Source: Marinobacterium lacunae (lineage in GTDB: Bacteria > Pseudomonadota > Gammaproteobacteria > Pseudomonadales > Balneatricaceae). Taken from it: a DNA stretch of 64,000 nt. The first letter of the stretch is position 1; every line of letters starts with the position of its first letter. A program made the translations under genes and the position numbers. The stretch covers positions 248,001 to 312,000 of the forward strand of contig NZ_JMQN01000057.1 of NCBI RefSeq assembly GCF_000705555.1, written 5' to 3'. This document shows, piece by piece, positions 28,991 to 37,767 of this stretch. The notes under the pieces were generated by a model. The model saw only the letters and a list, made by a program, of their open reading frames with translations, ran no database searches and was not told where the DNA came from.

Positions 28991-30295
28991 ATGACACACA
29001 CCATCGCTTACCGGGCTGCCATTCTGGACAGCCTGGGTGACCCGGCCGAGCTCGGGCTTGAAAACAGCTACCGCTACTTTGAAGACGGCATGATGGTCGT
29101 CGAGAACGGACGCATCAGCGCTCTGGGTCACGCCCCGGAGATCATGAAGGGGCTGAAGTCGGGCACCAAGATCCACCACTATGAAGATGCCCTGATCACC
29201 CCGGGCTTTATCGACACCCATATCCACTATCCTCAGACCGGCATGATCGCCTCCTACGGCGATCAGCTGCTCGACTGGCTGGAAAACTACACCTTCCCCG
29301 CCGAGCAAAAATTCGCCGACCCGGCCCACGCCGAACAGGTCTCCGAGATCTTCCTCAACGAGCTGATGCGCAACGGCACCACCACAGCGCTGGTGTTTGG
29401 CACCGTGCATCCGCAATCGGTGGATGCTTTCTTCAGCAGCGCCGAAAAGCGCAATCTGCGTATGATCGCCGGCAAGGTGCTGATGGACCGCAACGCCCCG
29501 GCAACCCTGACCGATACCCCGGAGAGCGGCTACCGCGACAGCAAGGCGTTGATCGAGCGCTGGCACGGCAAGGGCCGCCTGCACTACGCCGTCACCCCGC
29601 GCTTCGCACCGACCAGCAGCCCGGAACAGCTGGCCACGGCCGGACAGCTGCTGCGCGAGTACGACGGCCTGTACATGCACACCCACCTGTCGGAGAACCG
29701 CAACGAGATCGAGTGGGTTAAGGCGCTGTTCCCGGAACAGAACGGCTACCTGGATGTGTACGACCACCACAACCTGCTCGGTCAGCGCTCGGTGTTCGCC
29801 CACGGTGTGCACCTGTGCGACGAGGAGTGCCATCGCCTGGCCGAGACCGACTCCGCCATCGCCTTCTGCCCCACCTCCAACCTCTTTCTGGGAAGTGGGC
29901 TGTTCAACCTGCCGCAGGCGGAACAGCACAAGATCAAGGTGGGCCTGGGTACCGATGTCGGCGCCGGCACCAGCTTCTCGATGCTGCAGACGATTAACGA
30001 AGCGTACAAGGTGATGCAGCTGCAGGGTAAGAAACTGCACCCGTTCAAGTCCTTCTATCTGGCCACCCTGGGCGGCGCCCGCGCGCTGCAGCTGGAGCAA
30101 CAGGTCGGTACGCTGGAGCCCGGAAGCGAAGCGGACTTCGTCGTGTTAGATTACAACGCCACACCGTTGATGAGCTACCGCATGCAGCAGGCGAAGAGTT
30201 TGGAGGAGCGGCTGTTTGTACTGATGACCCTCGGCGATGACCGTGCGGTGAAGGCAACCTTTGCCATGGGCGAGACGGTATACAACCGGGACTAA
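28991..30295 (+). CDS. guaD: Guanine deaminase
   Basis: Amidohydrolase that deaminates guanine to xanthine, the substrate of the upstream XdhAB. The 434 residues have the zinc motif PGFIDTHIHYPQTGMI (near 73-88, including the QTG typical of guanine deaminases), HTHLSENRNE, FAHGVHLCDEE, and FCPTSNLFLGSGLF before the catalytic GLGTDVGAGTSFS. It follows xdhC by 63 bases on the same strand, and a terminator follows the stop. Confidence 0.95.
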   Translation: MTHTIAYRAAILDSLGDPAELGLENSYRYFEDGMMVVENGRISALGHAPEIMKGLKSGTKIHHYEDALITPGFIDTHIHYPQTGMIASYGDQLLDWLENYTFPAEQKFADPAHAEQVSEIFLNELMRNGTTTALVFGTVHPQSVDAFFSSAEKRNLRMIAGKVLMDRNAPATLTDTPESGYRDSKALIERWHGKGRLHYAVTPRFAPTSSPEQLATAGQLLREYDGLYMHTHLSENRNEIEWVKALFPEQNGYLDVYDHHNLLGQRSVFAHGVHLCDEECHRLAETDSAIAFCPTSNLFLGSGLFNLPQAEQHKIKVGLGTDVGAGTSFSMLQTINEAYKVMQLQGKKLHPFKSFYLATLGGARALQLEQQVGTLEPGSEADFVVLDYNATPLMSYRMQQAKSLEERLFVLMTLGDDRAVKATFAMGETVYNRD

Positions 30296-30311
30296 GCTGA
30301 CGTCAGAGCAT

Positions 30312-30337
30312 AAAAAACGCCCTGATGGGCGTTTTTT
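30312..30337. terminator. Bidirectional terminator between guaD and the GntR gene
   Basis: AAAAAACGCCC at 30312-30322 pairs with GGGCGTTTTTT ending at 30337 around a short loop. A-run and T-run flank the stem, so it can serve both the xdh-guaD operon and the convergent GntR gene. Confidence 0.85.
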
Positions 30338-30352
30338 GTTCAACCGGGCCGG

Positions 30353-31054
30353 TTAGCTCGACTTCCGGCTTAACACATTGGAAAAGATCGCCTTGAGGTC
30401 GTTCTCTTCGGTTTGATCACCAAGGTTCAGCTTGTCCTCGATGTGATCCAGATGGTGCATCATCAACGAGACCGACTTTTCCTTGTCGCGCTGTGCGAGC
30501 GCGTCGATCAGCTCGAAATGCTCATCGTAAGAGCAATGGGACTTGGTCTCCCCCTTTTCAAACTGGGCGATGATCAGTGAGCAGAGTGACACCAGGCTAC
30601 GCTGGAAGCTCAGCAGCGGAGGGTTCCTGGCGATCTCGGCCAAGAGCAGATGGAACTCACCTGATAAACGAATACCCGCGCCCAGATCACCACGGGCAAA
30701 ACAGGCTTGCTCGTCGCGTACCATCTGCTTGAGCTGTTCAATCTGGTTGGCATCGGCGTTTTCGCACACCAATTCAGTAACCGCTTTTTCAACCACACGG
30801 CGGGCAAAGACGATCTGCCGGGCCTCATCCAGTGTGGGACTGGCAACCACCGCCCCCCGGTTTGGCCGCAATACCACAACCTGCTCATAACCGAGCCGGG
30901 CCAGTGCGCGCCGAATGATCGTACGACTGACACCAAAAATCTCACCCAGAGACTCTTCACTTAGCTTGGTCCCCGGTGCCAGCCGCTGCTCCAGAATGGC
31001 GTCGAAGATATGCTCGTAAACAATATCGTCTTGAGTTTTCTTGTCTCCCTTCAT
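30353..31054 (-). CDS. GntR family (FCD/FadR-type) regulator of purine catabolism
   Basis: A regulator of about 233 residues. The N-terminal winged helix-turn-helix (about 10-75) includes LAPGTKLSEESLGEIFGVSRTIIRRALARL, split here as LSEESLGEIFGVSRT and IIRRALARL; the C-terminal FCD helical domain binds the effector. ATG at 31054 follows AAGGAAGAG and is preferred to one at 31090 without a ribosome binding site. It sits between guaD and a divergent AzgA-type permease. TTGTNNACAA palindromes, the typical site for this regulator class, lie in front of itself, the permeases, xdhA and puuE, so it probably controls the whole purine set, perhaps sensing a pathway intermediate. Confidence 0.85.
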   Translation of the reverse strand: MKGDKKTQDDIVYEHIFDAILEQRLAPGTKLSEESLGEIFGVSRTIIRRALARLGYEQVVVLRPNRGAVVASPTLDEARQIVFARRVVEKAVTELVCENADANQIEQLKQMVRDEQACFARGDLGAGIRLSGEFHLLLAEIARNPPLLSFQRSLVSLCSLIIAQFEKGETKSHCSYDEHFELIDALAQRDKEKSVSLMMHHLDHIEDKLNLGDQTEENDLKAIFSNVLSRKSS

Positions 31055-31182
31055 GGGATTACTCTTCCTTATTTCCATTAACCGACTCATAAGGCTGCAC
31101 TCGCTGCCATTGGATATGTGTAGTGCGTGGCGCTATACCAGCGACGATGCGGGCGCTGCCAGCATCAAGGCATGTCGTTAAA

Positions 31183-31213
31183 TCGTACACTTTGGCTTAT
31201 TTTTTGTACACAT
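31183..31213. promoter_or_regulatory. Paired GntR operator-like sites
   Basis: TCGTACACTT (31183-31192) and TTGTACACAT (31204-31213) are 21 bases apart, two helical turns, upstream of the GntR gene. They resemble TTGTNNACAA and suit autoregulation. Confidence 0.45.
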
Positions 31214-31374
31214 TAGCCACCCTTCCTGCCTCAATGGGCATTCATGACCTTTCACCCAAGCGCTTTAGGGTGCAAGCGGAATGGGTCCGCTTGCCCTTTC
31301 GCCCTTCAACAGCTGATTATCGATCTCATTCATCGACTTTAGGTTTCACTTTACGAAAAAACCTGACTCTAAGG

Positions 31375-31402
31375 TTGAATTTTATGTATACAATTTTATG
31401 AT
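31375..31402 (+). promoter_or_regulatory. Likely promoter of the AzgA-type permease gene
   Basis: TTGAAT (31375-31380) and TATGAT (31397-31402) are separated by 16 bases. The spacer contains the palindrome ATGTATACAA (31384-31393), and TGACTCTAAGGTTG (31364-31377) overlaps the -35, so two different repressors could block it. Confidence 0.55.
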
Positions 31403-31436
31403 CAATAAAAGCACAATCTGATAAGGAGTGTGCCGA

Positions 31437-31545
31437 AGGAAGCTTTGCCGGGCGAGACCCCGCTTCACAGCATCCCGAGTTTCCAAGGAGTGAAACACAA
31501 CATCCCGGCGACCAGATCGGACACCAAGAGGTTTCTAATCTGGCC
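31437..31545 (+). ncRNA. Structured 5' leader, candidate purine riboswitch
   Basis: The leader of the AzgA-type permease gene folds well by eye. GCCGGG (31447-31452) can pair with CCCGGC (31504-31509), enclosing a hairpin GTTTC/GAAAC (31479-31483 and 31492-31496). The same CGGG can instead pair locally with CCCG at 31459-31462 or 31474-31477, giving mutually exclusive folds. A further stem CCAGAT/ATCTGG spans 31512-31543. ACAGCATCCCG and ACAACATCCCG flank the inner hairpin as a near repeat. The position before a purine permease makes the xanthine-I (NMT1) class the first to test; I cannot match its consensus from memory. Confidence 0.45.
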
Positions 31546-31597
31546 GTCAGCCATAAAAATAAATAGGGCACAAAAATCCCTTTGAGGAGATGACGTT

Positions 31598-33043
31598 GTG
31601 GAACGCATAGAGCAACAAGAGATAGCACTGCAGACGGCTCCGCCTGACAGCCGCCAATTTCTCGACCGTTTTTTCAAGCTTCATGAACATAAAACCGATG
31701 TACGCACCGAGGTGATCGCGGGTCTGACCACGTTTATCACTATGTCTTACATCATCTTCCTGAACCCGATCATCATGTCCAAAACGGGCATGCCGTTCGA
31801 TGGACTCTTCCTGGCTACCTGTATCGGTGCTGCCATCGCCACCATCTTTATGGGTGTCTACGCCAACTGGCCTATCGGTTTGGCACCGGGCATGGGCCTG
31901 AACGCTTTTTTCACCTTTACCGTTGTGATGGAGATGGACTACAGCTGGCAGATCGCCCTGGGGGCGGTGTTTCTGTCCGGTGTATTGTTCGTCGCCATGA
32001 GTGTGACCCGGCTGCGTGAATGGATGCTAAACAGCATTCCCCTGAGCCTGCGTCTGGCGATGACAGCCGGTGTCGGCCTGTTCCTCGGCTTTATTGGTCT
32101 GCGCTTCACCGGCATTATTGTGTCCAACCCGGACAACGTGGTTGCCTTGGCGGACCTGACCCACTTCGGCTTCGGCCAGTTCGGCCCGGAAGCCCCGGCA
32201 TTGGGCCTGCTGAGCTTCCTGCTGATCAGCATCCTCAGCTACCGTGGGGTATTCGGCTCGGTCATTCTGGGTATCGGTATCACCACCGCCATCGCGTTCA
32301 TCATGGCCGCCGTACTGCCACACGATTTCTTCAGCGTCAGTGTTGATTGGGCTCCTGAATCAGGCTTTGTCGCCTGGCCGGAGGGTGGGCTCGTCGCCGT
32401 ACCGAACTTTGCCGATCTGGCCCCTGTATTCATGCAACTGGATATTGCCGGTGCGTTTGAAGTGGCACTGATACCGGTGATTATCACCTTCCTGTTCGTG
32501 AACATCTTTGACACCGCCGGCACCCTGATGGGTGTTGCCCAGCGCGCCAACCTTCAGGATGAGCACGGCAATATCGAGGGCCTTGATAAGTCCCTGAAGG
32601 CGGACTCTATCTCCTCAGTAATCGGCACCGCCTTTGGTTGCCCACCGGTTACCTCCTATGTGGAGTCGGCGGCGGGTGTATCAGCAGGGGGGCGTACCGG
32701 CCTTACCGCGGTGGTGATCGGCGTGATGTTCCTGTTTGGTCTGTTTCTGCTGCCGCTGGCACAGATGCTGCCCTCCTTCGCCGTGGATGGTGCCCTGATC
32801 TATGTCGCCATGCTGATGATGGGATCGCTTGCAAAAATCGACTGGGACGACATGACCGAGTTTACGCCGGCCATTCTGACAACAATCATGATGCCGCTGA
32901 CCTTCTCTATCGCCAACGGCATCGCGATCGGCTTTGTCTCGTACACCGCGCTGAAGCTGTGCACCGGTAAAGCCGCATCGATCAGTGCAGGCGTCTGGGC
33001 ACTGACGGCGATATTTATTGCCAAGTTCATCTTCCTGCCATAA
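31598..33043 (+). CDS. AzgA family adenine/guanine/hypoxanthine permease
   Basis: Inner-membrane purine symporter of 481 residues and about 12-14 helices. The N-terminus (FFKLHEHKTDVRTEVIAG) and the substrate-site segments ANWPIGLAPGMGLNAFFTFT (about 88-107), NIFDTAGTLMGVA and TSYVESAAGVSAGGRTGLT match the AzgA/PbuG/GhcP group, distinct from the NCS2 carrier at 22147. It probably imports guanine and hypoxanthine for GuaD and XdhAB. The start is GTG at 31598, eight bases after GAGGAG. A long structured leader precedes it. Confidence 0.9.
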   Translation: MERIEQQEIALQTAPPDSRQFLDRFFKLHEHKTDVRTEVIAGLTTFITMSYIIFLNPIIMSKTGMPFDGLFLATCIGAAIATIFMGVYANWPIGLAPGMGLNAFFTFTVVMEMDYSWQIALGAVFLSGVLFVAMSVTRLREWMLNSIPLSLRLAMTAGVGLFLGFIGLRFTGIIVSNPDNVVALADLTHFGFGQFGPEAPALGLLSFLLISILSYRGVFGSVILGIGITTAIAFIMAAVLPHDFFSVSVDWAPESGFVAWPEGGLVAVPNFADLAPVFMQLDIAGAFEVALIPVIITFLFVNIFDTAGTLMGVAQRANLQDEHGNIEGLDKSLKADSISSVIGTAFGCPPVTSYVESAAGVSAGGRTGLTAVVIGVMFLFGLFLLPLAQMLPSFAVDGALIYVAMLMMGSLAKIDWDDMTEFTPAILTTIMMPLTFSIANGIAIGFVSYTALKLCTGKAASISAGVWALTAIFIAKFIFLP

Positions 33044-33065
33044 TGAAAAGCTGTGATCCTGGTGT

Positions 33066-33091
33066 GGGCCCCCTTATGGGGCTCCTTTTTT
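33066..33091 (+). terminator. Terminator after the AzgA-type permease gene
   Basis: GGGCCCC at 33066-33072 pairs with GGGGCTC at 33078-33084 around a five-base loop and is followed by CTTTTTT. It lies 23 bases after the permease stop and upstream of the LysE start at 33107. Confidence 0.75.
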
Positions 33092-33106
33092 CTGAGTAAC
33101 GCCCTT

Positions 33107-33724
33107 ATGAGTTTTGAAAGCTGGTCCCTGTTCTGCATAGCCTCCCTGCTGGTGATCCTGATCCCCGGCCCACTGTCGCTGTTGATGGTGGCCAACAGCC
33201 TTAACCATGGCATACGGCGAAGTCTGCCCGCTTTTGTTGGCGGCACCCTCGCCTCTCTGACGCTGCTGACCGCATCGGCAACAGGCCTCGGGGCTCTGCT
33301 GGCTGCCTCGGAAACGCTGTTCTCGGTTATCCGCTATGCCGGCGCCTGCTACCTGATCTGGCTTGGTTACAAAGCCTGGCGGGAAGCCGCGCAGGGTACG
33401 CAGGCCAGTGATGCCCCGCCGGTTAAGCCTCTGGCATCGCGGCTGTTTATGCGGGCGTTTACCCTGGGGATCAGCAACCCGAAGGACATCCTGTTCTTCG
33501 TCGCCTTCCTGCCCCAGTTCATCTCGCCGGACACCGCCTTGCTGCCCCAACTGCTGGTGATGTGCCTGAGTTGGTGCCTGTTGGATCTGATCTGCAAGCT
33601 GATCTATGGCGGCGGTGCGCGTCTGCTCTCGCCGGTGTTGAAGAACGGCCGGAATCTGGAGCACTTCAATCGTGCCAGTGCGGGGTTGTTTGTGGGGATT
33701 GGGGGAGTGGTGTTGATTAAGTAA
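33107..33724 (+). CDS. LysE/RhtB family amino acid exporter
   Basis: A 205-residue inner-membrane exporter with about six helices. The hallmark IPGPLSLLMVANSLNHGIRR (about 18-37) and SNPKDILFFVAFLPQFIS (about 125-143) match LysE/RhtB proteins. Members export amino acids such as homoserine, threonine or lysine; the substrate here is unknown. ATG at 33107 is chosen because an in-frame start at 33053 would place the permease terminator inside the gene. It has no evident link to purine breakdown. Confidence 0.86.
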   Translation: MSFESWSLFCIASLLVILIPGPLSLLMVANSLNHGIRRSLPAFVGGTLASLTLLTASATGLGALLAASETLFSVIRYAGACYLIWLGYKAWREAAQGTQASDAPPVKPLASRLFMRAFTLGISNPKDILFFVAFLPQFISPDTALLPQLLVMCLSWCLLDLICKLIYGGGARLLSPVLKNGRNLEHFNRASAGLFVGIGGVVLIK

Positions 33725-33853
33725 GGGTGCGGCTGCTCCAAAGGGGATGGATAGATCAGTGCGTTCAGCCAGTTCTACTTAAACCCGCCCTGTTCTGCAC
33801 CTCTGCCTTAGCCAATCACCATCTCTACCGCAATGGTTGAAGAGCAGCACAAG

Positions 33854-33883
33854 AAAAGCCGCCCGGTACACCGGGCGGCTTTT
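33854..33883. terminator. Bidirectional terminator between the LysE-type gene and uraH
   Basis: A perfect 13-base stem AAAAGCCGCCCGG / CCGGGCGGCTTTT with a TACA loop separates the convergent LysE-type and uraH genes. The rest of the 208-base gap shows nothing. Confidence 0.88.
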
Positions 33884-33932
33884 CCATAGGTGTTTTCAGA
33901 TACCGCGCTGATTAGAGCGTGGTATCGACTGT

Positions 33933-34289
33933 TCAACTACCCCGATAAGTAGAGTAGCTGTACGGCGAAATCAGCAGGGGCACGTGGTAATGCTCGGCTT
34001 CGTCGGCTATGCCAAAGCGCAGTACCACGTCATCGAGGAAGGCCGGTTCCGGCAGTTCAACGCTGCGTGCGCGGTAGTAGTCACCCACGCTGAAGACAAG
34101 CTCGTACACACCTTTCACGAAATCATCGCCGTCCAGTACGGGAACATCGCAACGGCCGTCGTTGTTGGTCACTGTCTGGTTGATCAGCTCACGGCGCTGG
34201 TCGCTGCCGATTCGGTACAGTGAAACCGGTATGTTTTCGCCGGGACAGCCGTGAGCTGAATCCAGCACATGAGTCGTCAGGTAGCCCAT
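33933..34289 (-). CDS. uraH: 5-hydroxyisourate hydrolase
   Basis: Transthyretin-related enzyme that hydrolyses 5-hydroxyisourate to OHCU, the step after urate oxidation. The 118 residues contain the family start LTTHVLDSAHGCPG (catalytic His near residue 7), a central YELVFSVGDYYRA, the catalytic His in EHYHVPLLISPYSYSTYRGS, and the closing YRGS tetrapeptide that marks true 5-hydroxyisourate hydrolases. It is divergent from puuE and shares its control region. Confidence 0.95.
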   Translation of the reverse strand: MGYLTTHVLDSAHGCPGENIPVSLYRIGSDQRRELINQTVTNNDGRCDVPVLDGDDFVKGVYELVFSVGDYYRARSVELPEPAFLDDVVLRFGIADEAEHYHVPLLISPYSYSTYRGS

Positions 34290-34639
34290 CGTTCGTTATT
34301 CCTCTATTTACCGTTGTCTGTTCGGCCAGACGGCTCAAGCGCCCCTCCAGCCCGTTCACACCACTATAATTCACCGGCCTTTAAAAAAACATAAAACCAC
34401 TGTAATTGTATACACTTTAAGAATTCACTTTGTGAAAACGCTACCATTTATAACGTATGTCATTATATTAAAAGGATTAACCAGCCATATCTTGTGCTGA
34501 ACCGTCTGCTTACTGCACAAAGCAGAAAATCACAGTTGTGTAATTTTTTAATTTCTTGTATACAATTAATGCACACTAAAAAAGAGCTCCTTTGCAAACC
34601 GCTCTATCACCATCTCTGCCCTCTATAAGGAGTTGAGTC
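34290..34639. promoter_or_regulatory. uraH-puuE divergent control region
   Basis: A 350-base AT-rich gap without genes. It holds two GntR-type palindromes (TTGTATACAC at 34406-34415 and a perfect TTGTATACAA at 34556-34565) and a TTCAC-TTT-GTGAA palindrome at 34424-34436. Clear -35/-10 pairs could not be assigned. Confidence 0.55.
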
Positions 34640-35563
34640 GTGAACAAAGATTATCCACGCGACCTGATCGGATACGGCCCGAACCCACCCCATGCACACT
34701 GGCCCAACGACGCCCGTATCGCTGTTTCATTTGTGCTGAATTACGAAGAGGGCGGCGAGCGTTGCATCCTTCATGGCGATAAAGAGTCGGAAGCTTTCCT
34801 CTCCGAGATGCCGGGCGCCCAGCCACTGGCCGGCGTGCGTCACATGAGTATGGAGTCCTGCTACGAGTACGGCAGCCGTGCCGGCGTCTGGCGCCTGCTG
34901 AAGCTGTTCAAGAAGCACGATATTCCGCTCACTATCTTTGCGGTGGCGATGGCCGTGGAGCGTCACCCCGAGGTGGCCCAGGCAATGGCACAGGCCGGAC
35001 ACGAGATTTGCAGCCACGGCTACCGCTGGATCGACTATCAATACACCGATGAGTCGGAAGAGCGCGATCATCTGTCGCGCGCCATCGACATCATCAAGAA
35101 CATTACTGGCGAGCGCCCGCTGGGCTGGTACACCGGCCGCACCGGCCCCAACACCCGCAAGCTGGTGATGGAGGAAGGTGGCTTTATGTATGACTCCGAC
35201 GCCTACGACGATGACCTGCCCTACTGGGTCGACAACGACGGCAAGGGCCATCTTGTGATCCCCTACACCCTGGATGTAAACGACATGCGCTTTGCCACCG
35301 CGCAGGGCTTCAACAGCGGCGAGCAGTTTTACCAGTACCTGAAGGACAGCTTCGACACCCTGTATGAAGAGGGCGCCGAGGCACCGAAGATGATGTCCAT
35401 CGGTCTGCACTGCCGTCTGGTGGGCCGTCCGGGCCGAATCGCCGCCCTCGCCCGCTTTATCGAGTACGCAAGCAGCCACGACAAAGTGTGGTTCTGCCGC
35501 CGTATCGATATCGCCAGGCACTGGCATGAACACCACCCCTACAACGCGGAGGCAGGCAAGTGA
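34640..35563 (+). CDS. puuE: Allantoinase PuuE (polysaccharide deacetylase family)
   Basis: Metal-independent allantoinase that opens allantoin to allantoate. The 307 residues belong to the polysaccharide-deacetylase-like PuuE family, not to the amidohydrolase allantoinases. Motifs include RDLIGYGPNPPHAHWPNDAR at the N-terminus, LNYEEGGERCILHGD, the HEICSHGYRWIDYQ segment and GWYTGRTGPNTRKLV. The start is GTG at 34640 after AAGGAG. It overlaps uraD by four bases (GTGA), so the two are translationally coupled. Confidence 0.95.
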   Translation: MNKDYPRDLIGYGPNPPHAHWPNDARIAVSFVLNYEEGGERCILHGDKESEAFLSEMPGAQPLAGVRHMSMESCYEYGSRAGVWRLLKLFKKHDIPLTIFAVAMAVERHPEVAQAMAQAGHEICSHGYRWIDYQYTDESEERDHLSRAIDIIKNITGERPLGWYTGRTGPNTRKLVMEEGGFMYDSDAYDDDLPYWVDNDGKGHLVIPYTLDVNDMRFATAQGFNSGEQFYQYLKDSFDTLYEEGAEAPKMMSIGLHCRLVGRPGRIAALARFIEYASSHDKVWFCRRIDIARHWHEHHPYNAEAGK

Positions 35564-36081
35564 GCGATATGACGTTTAAAAGCTGCAAGCCGAGCGAGAT
35601 GACGCGGGAGGCGTTCGTCAGCCATTTCGGCGACATCTACGAACACTCCCCCTGGGTGGCCGAGCAGGCCTTCGATCAGGGCGGTATTGACGCTCTGGAC
35701 AGTATCGCCACCCTGCAGCAGCGCATGGCTGAGATTCTGCTTAAGGCCGACAAACAGGCACAGCTTGAGCTGATCAACGCCCACCCGGACTTGGCCGGCA
35801 AGGCCGCAATCGCCGGGGAGCTGACCGAATCCTCCACTGCCGAGCAGGCCGGCGCCGGTATCAGCGAATGCACAGCCGACGAGTTTGCCCGCTTCACCGA
35901 GCTGAACAACGCCTACAAAGCCAAGTTCGGATTCCCATTCATCATGGCGGTTAAAGGCAGCAATCGGCACCAGATACTGGCGTCCTTCGAAGAGCGCATT
36001 CACAACACGCCGGATGAAGAGTTCGAACGCGCCTTGCAGGAGATCAACAAGATCGCCCTCTTTCGCTTGGAAATCATGTAG
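35560..36081 (+). CDS. uraD: OHCU decarboxylase
   Basis: Decarboxylates 2-oxo-4-hydroxy-4-carboxy-5-ureidoimidazoline (OHCU) to S-allantoin. The 173 residues contain the catalytic INAHPDLAGKAAIAGELTES segment (split near residues 68-87; His catalytic) and the FGFPFIMAVKGSN motif followed by RIHNTPDEEFERAL. The GTG at 35560 overlaps the puuE stop; an ATG at 35569 is also possible. Confidence 0.95.
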   Translation: MSDMTFKSCKPSEMTREAFVSHFGDIYEHSPWVAEQAFDQGGIDALDSIATLQQRMAEILLKADKQAQLELINAHPDLAGKAAIAGELTESSTAEQAGAGISECTADEFARFTELNNAYKAKFGFPFIMAVKGSNRHQILASFEERIHNTPDEEFERALQEINKIALFRLEIM

Positions 36082-36134
36082 GCACCCGGCAACGCCAGCC
36101 ACTCATTGCACTTTAGGTTTTAGGTAGAACAATA

Positions 36135-37121
36135 ATGAGCAACACCCACTTCGATAAGTACATCAACCTGGCCGACGCCCGCCTCGGCACCAAAGCGATC
36201 TTCGTCACCGACGACTGGTTTGCAGCGGTAGACCGCATGCTGCAGCCCGAAGCCCCGGTCTGGAAGGAAGGCGTTTTCGACGACAACGGCAAGTGGATGG
36301 ACGGCTGGGAATCACGCCGCAAGCGTTTTGAAGGCTACGACTACACCATCATCCGTCTCGGCGTACCCGGCGTTATCTGTGGCGTGGATATCGACACCTC
36401 GTACTTCACCGGCAACTTCCCGCCCTCAGCCTCGCTGGAAGCCTGCTACAGCCCGGACGGAGACCCGGCAGACGATGCCGAGTGGACCGAGTTGCTCGGT
36501 GCCGTCAGCCTCCAGGGCAACAGCCACCACCTGCACGCCATTAACGATGACCGCCCCTGGACCCACATCCGCTTCAACATCTACCCGGATGGCGGCGTGG
36601 CGCGTCTGCGTGTGTACGGAACACCCTATCTGGACTGGAAAAAACTCGCGGGCGAAGAGATCGACCTCGCCGCTGCCCTCAACGGTGGCCGCGCCCTCGC
36701 CTGCAGCGATGAGCACTTCGGCAAGATGGGCAACATTCTGAACCCGGGCCGCGCCGTGAACATGGGTGATGGCTGGGAAACGGCCCGCCGTCGCACCCCC
36801 GGTAACGACTGGGTGATCGTCGCCCTGGGCCACCCCGGTGAAATCAGCCGCATCGTCGTGGATACCCTGCACTTCAAGGGCAACTACCCGGACAGCTGCT
36901 CCATTCACGCTGCCTATGTGAAAGGCGGCACCGATGAGCAGATCGAAACCCAGAGCCTGTTCTGGAAAGAGCTGCTGCCGGCACAGAAGCTGGAGATGCA
37001 TCAAGAGCATGAGTTCAGCGCCGAGATCAACGATATCGGCGCGATCACCCATATCCGCATCAACATCTTCCCGGATGGCGGCATCAGCCGACTGCGTCTG
37101 TTCGGCAAGATCACAGACTGA
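36135..37121 (+). CDS. alc: Allantoicase
   Basis: Hydrolyses allantoate to ureidoglycolate and urea. The 328 residues consist of two similar jelly-roll halves, visible as the repeated patterns [20 protein letters not shown] and [20 protein letters not shown], each followed by a GxxxxVxIDTxxFTGN-like strand and a closing ...HIRxNIxPDGGxxRLRxxG. It is part of the puuE-uraD-alc-allA run. In this pathway the urea is released, but no urease was seen in the window. Confidence 0.95.
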   Translation: MSNTHFDKYINLADARLGTKAIFVTDDWFAAVDRMLQPEAPVWKEGVFDDNGKWMDGWESRRKRFEGYDYTIIRLGVPGVICGVDIDTSYFTGNFPPSASLEACYSPDGDPADDAEWTELLGAVSLQGNSHHLHAINDDRPWTHIRFNIYPDGGVARLRVYGTPYLDWKKLAGEEIDLAAALNGGRALACSDEHFGKMGNILNPGRAVNMGDGWETARRRTPGNDWVIVALGHPGEISRIVVDTLHFKGNYPDSCSIHAAYVKGGTDEQIETQSLFWKELLPAQKLEMHQEHEFSAEINDIGAITHIRINIFPDGGISRLRLFGKITD

Positions 37122-37133
37122 TAGGGGCCCGGT

Positions 37134-37634
37134 ATGCTGATCATTCGACCGGAACCGCTAACCGCCGAAGCGTTCAAGCCCTTCGGCGATGTGATCGAGA
37201 CCCGTGATCGCGACTTTTTCATGATCAACAGCGGATCAACCCAGCGCTTTCACCGCCTCGCCAGCGTGATGCTCGGCAAGGCGGGTGATCGCGGCATTAT
37301 CAGCATCTTCAGGGCGAAACATACGCCCATGCCGATGCAGGTGAAAATGCTGGAGCGCCACCCACAGGGTAGCCAGGCGTTTGTGCCGCTGAAACAGAAC
37401 CCCTTCCTGGTGCTGGTAGCCCCGGCCGGTGAGACACCCGATCCCGCGTCGATCCGAGCCTTCATTACCGATGGCACCCAGGGCGTCAACTACCACACCG
37501 GCGTGTGGCACCACCCGGTGCTCACCTGCGTGGAAGAGGACGACTTTCTGGTGGTCGACCGTGAAGGCGAAGGCAACAACTGCGACGAGTACTTCTTCGC
37601 AGACGAAACAAAGATCCTGCTGCAGACCCCGTAA
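37134..37634 (+). CDS. allA: Ureidoglycolate lyase
   Basis: Splits ureidoglycolate into glyoxylate and urea, the last step of the purine pathway here. The 166 residues form an AllA cupin-like fold with EPLTAEAFKPFGDVIE at the N-terminus, FRAKHTPMPMQVKMLERHPQGSQ, and the YHTGVWHHPV motif near residues 121-130. It starts 12 bases after alc and should be cotranscribed. The glyoxylate formed is the substrate of the bhc operon about 18 kb downstream. Confidence 0.94.
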   Translation: MLIIRPEPLTAEAFKPFGDVIETRDRDFFMINSGSTQRFHRLASVMLGKAGDRGIISIFRAKHTPMPMQVKMLERHPQGSQAFVPLKQNPFLVLVAPAGETPDPASIRAFITDGTQGVNYHTGVWHHPVLTCVEEDDFLVVDREGEGNNCDEYFFADETKILLQTP

Positions 37635-37643
37635 GGCTAAGGC

Positions 37644-37669
37644 CAGGGAAGCTGTTCACAGCTTCCCTG
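37644..37669. terminator. Hairpin between allA and puuD
   Basis: CAGGGAAGCTG (37644-37654) pairs perfectly with CAGCTTCCCTG (37659-37669) around TTCA. No T-run follows, so it may partly terminate or protect the upstream message rather than end it fully. Confidence 0.55.
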
Positions 37670-37767
37670 ATGCCAGCAAATCTAAGGCACGTCGTAGGAC
37701 TTCCATAAAAAGAAAGTGTTGGCTCAAGACTCTATCGCCAAAGCCAACCGACTATGAGGAGTTGACT

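Larger units (their letters stand above)
31055..31597. promoter_or_regulatory. Control region between the GntR gene and the AzgA-type permease
   Basis: A 543-base AT-rich gap. It holds GntR-type half or full palindromes (TCGTACACTT at 31183-31192, TTGTACACAT at 31204-31213, ATGTATACAA at 31384-31393), a TTCAC-TTT-ACGAA motif (31345-31357), a TGACTCTAAGGTTG site (31364-31377), a good promoter (31375-31402) and a long structured leader (31437-31545) ahead of the permease. Confidence 0.6.

Noticed and set aside
28949-30100. A 383-codon minus-strand open frame
   Set aside because: It is antisense to guaD, whose zinc motifs are clear.
33053-33106. Upstream start for the LysE-type gene
   Set aside because: It would place the permease terminator (33066-33091) inside the coding sequence and add a non-family N-terminus.
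37429-37767. Extension of puuD upstream of 37768
   Set aside because: It overlaps allA in another frame and is rich in Arg, Thr and Ser; the ATG at 37768 has a ribosome binding site and begins the conserved PuuD N-terminus.
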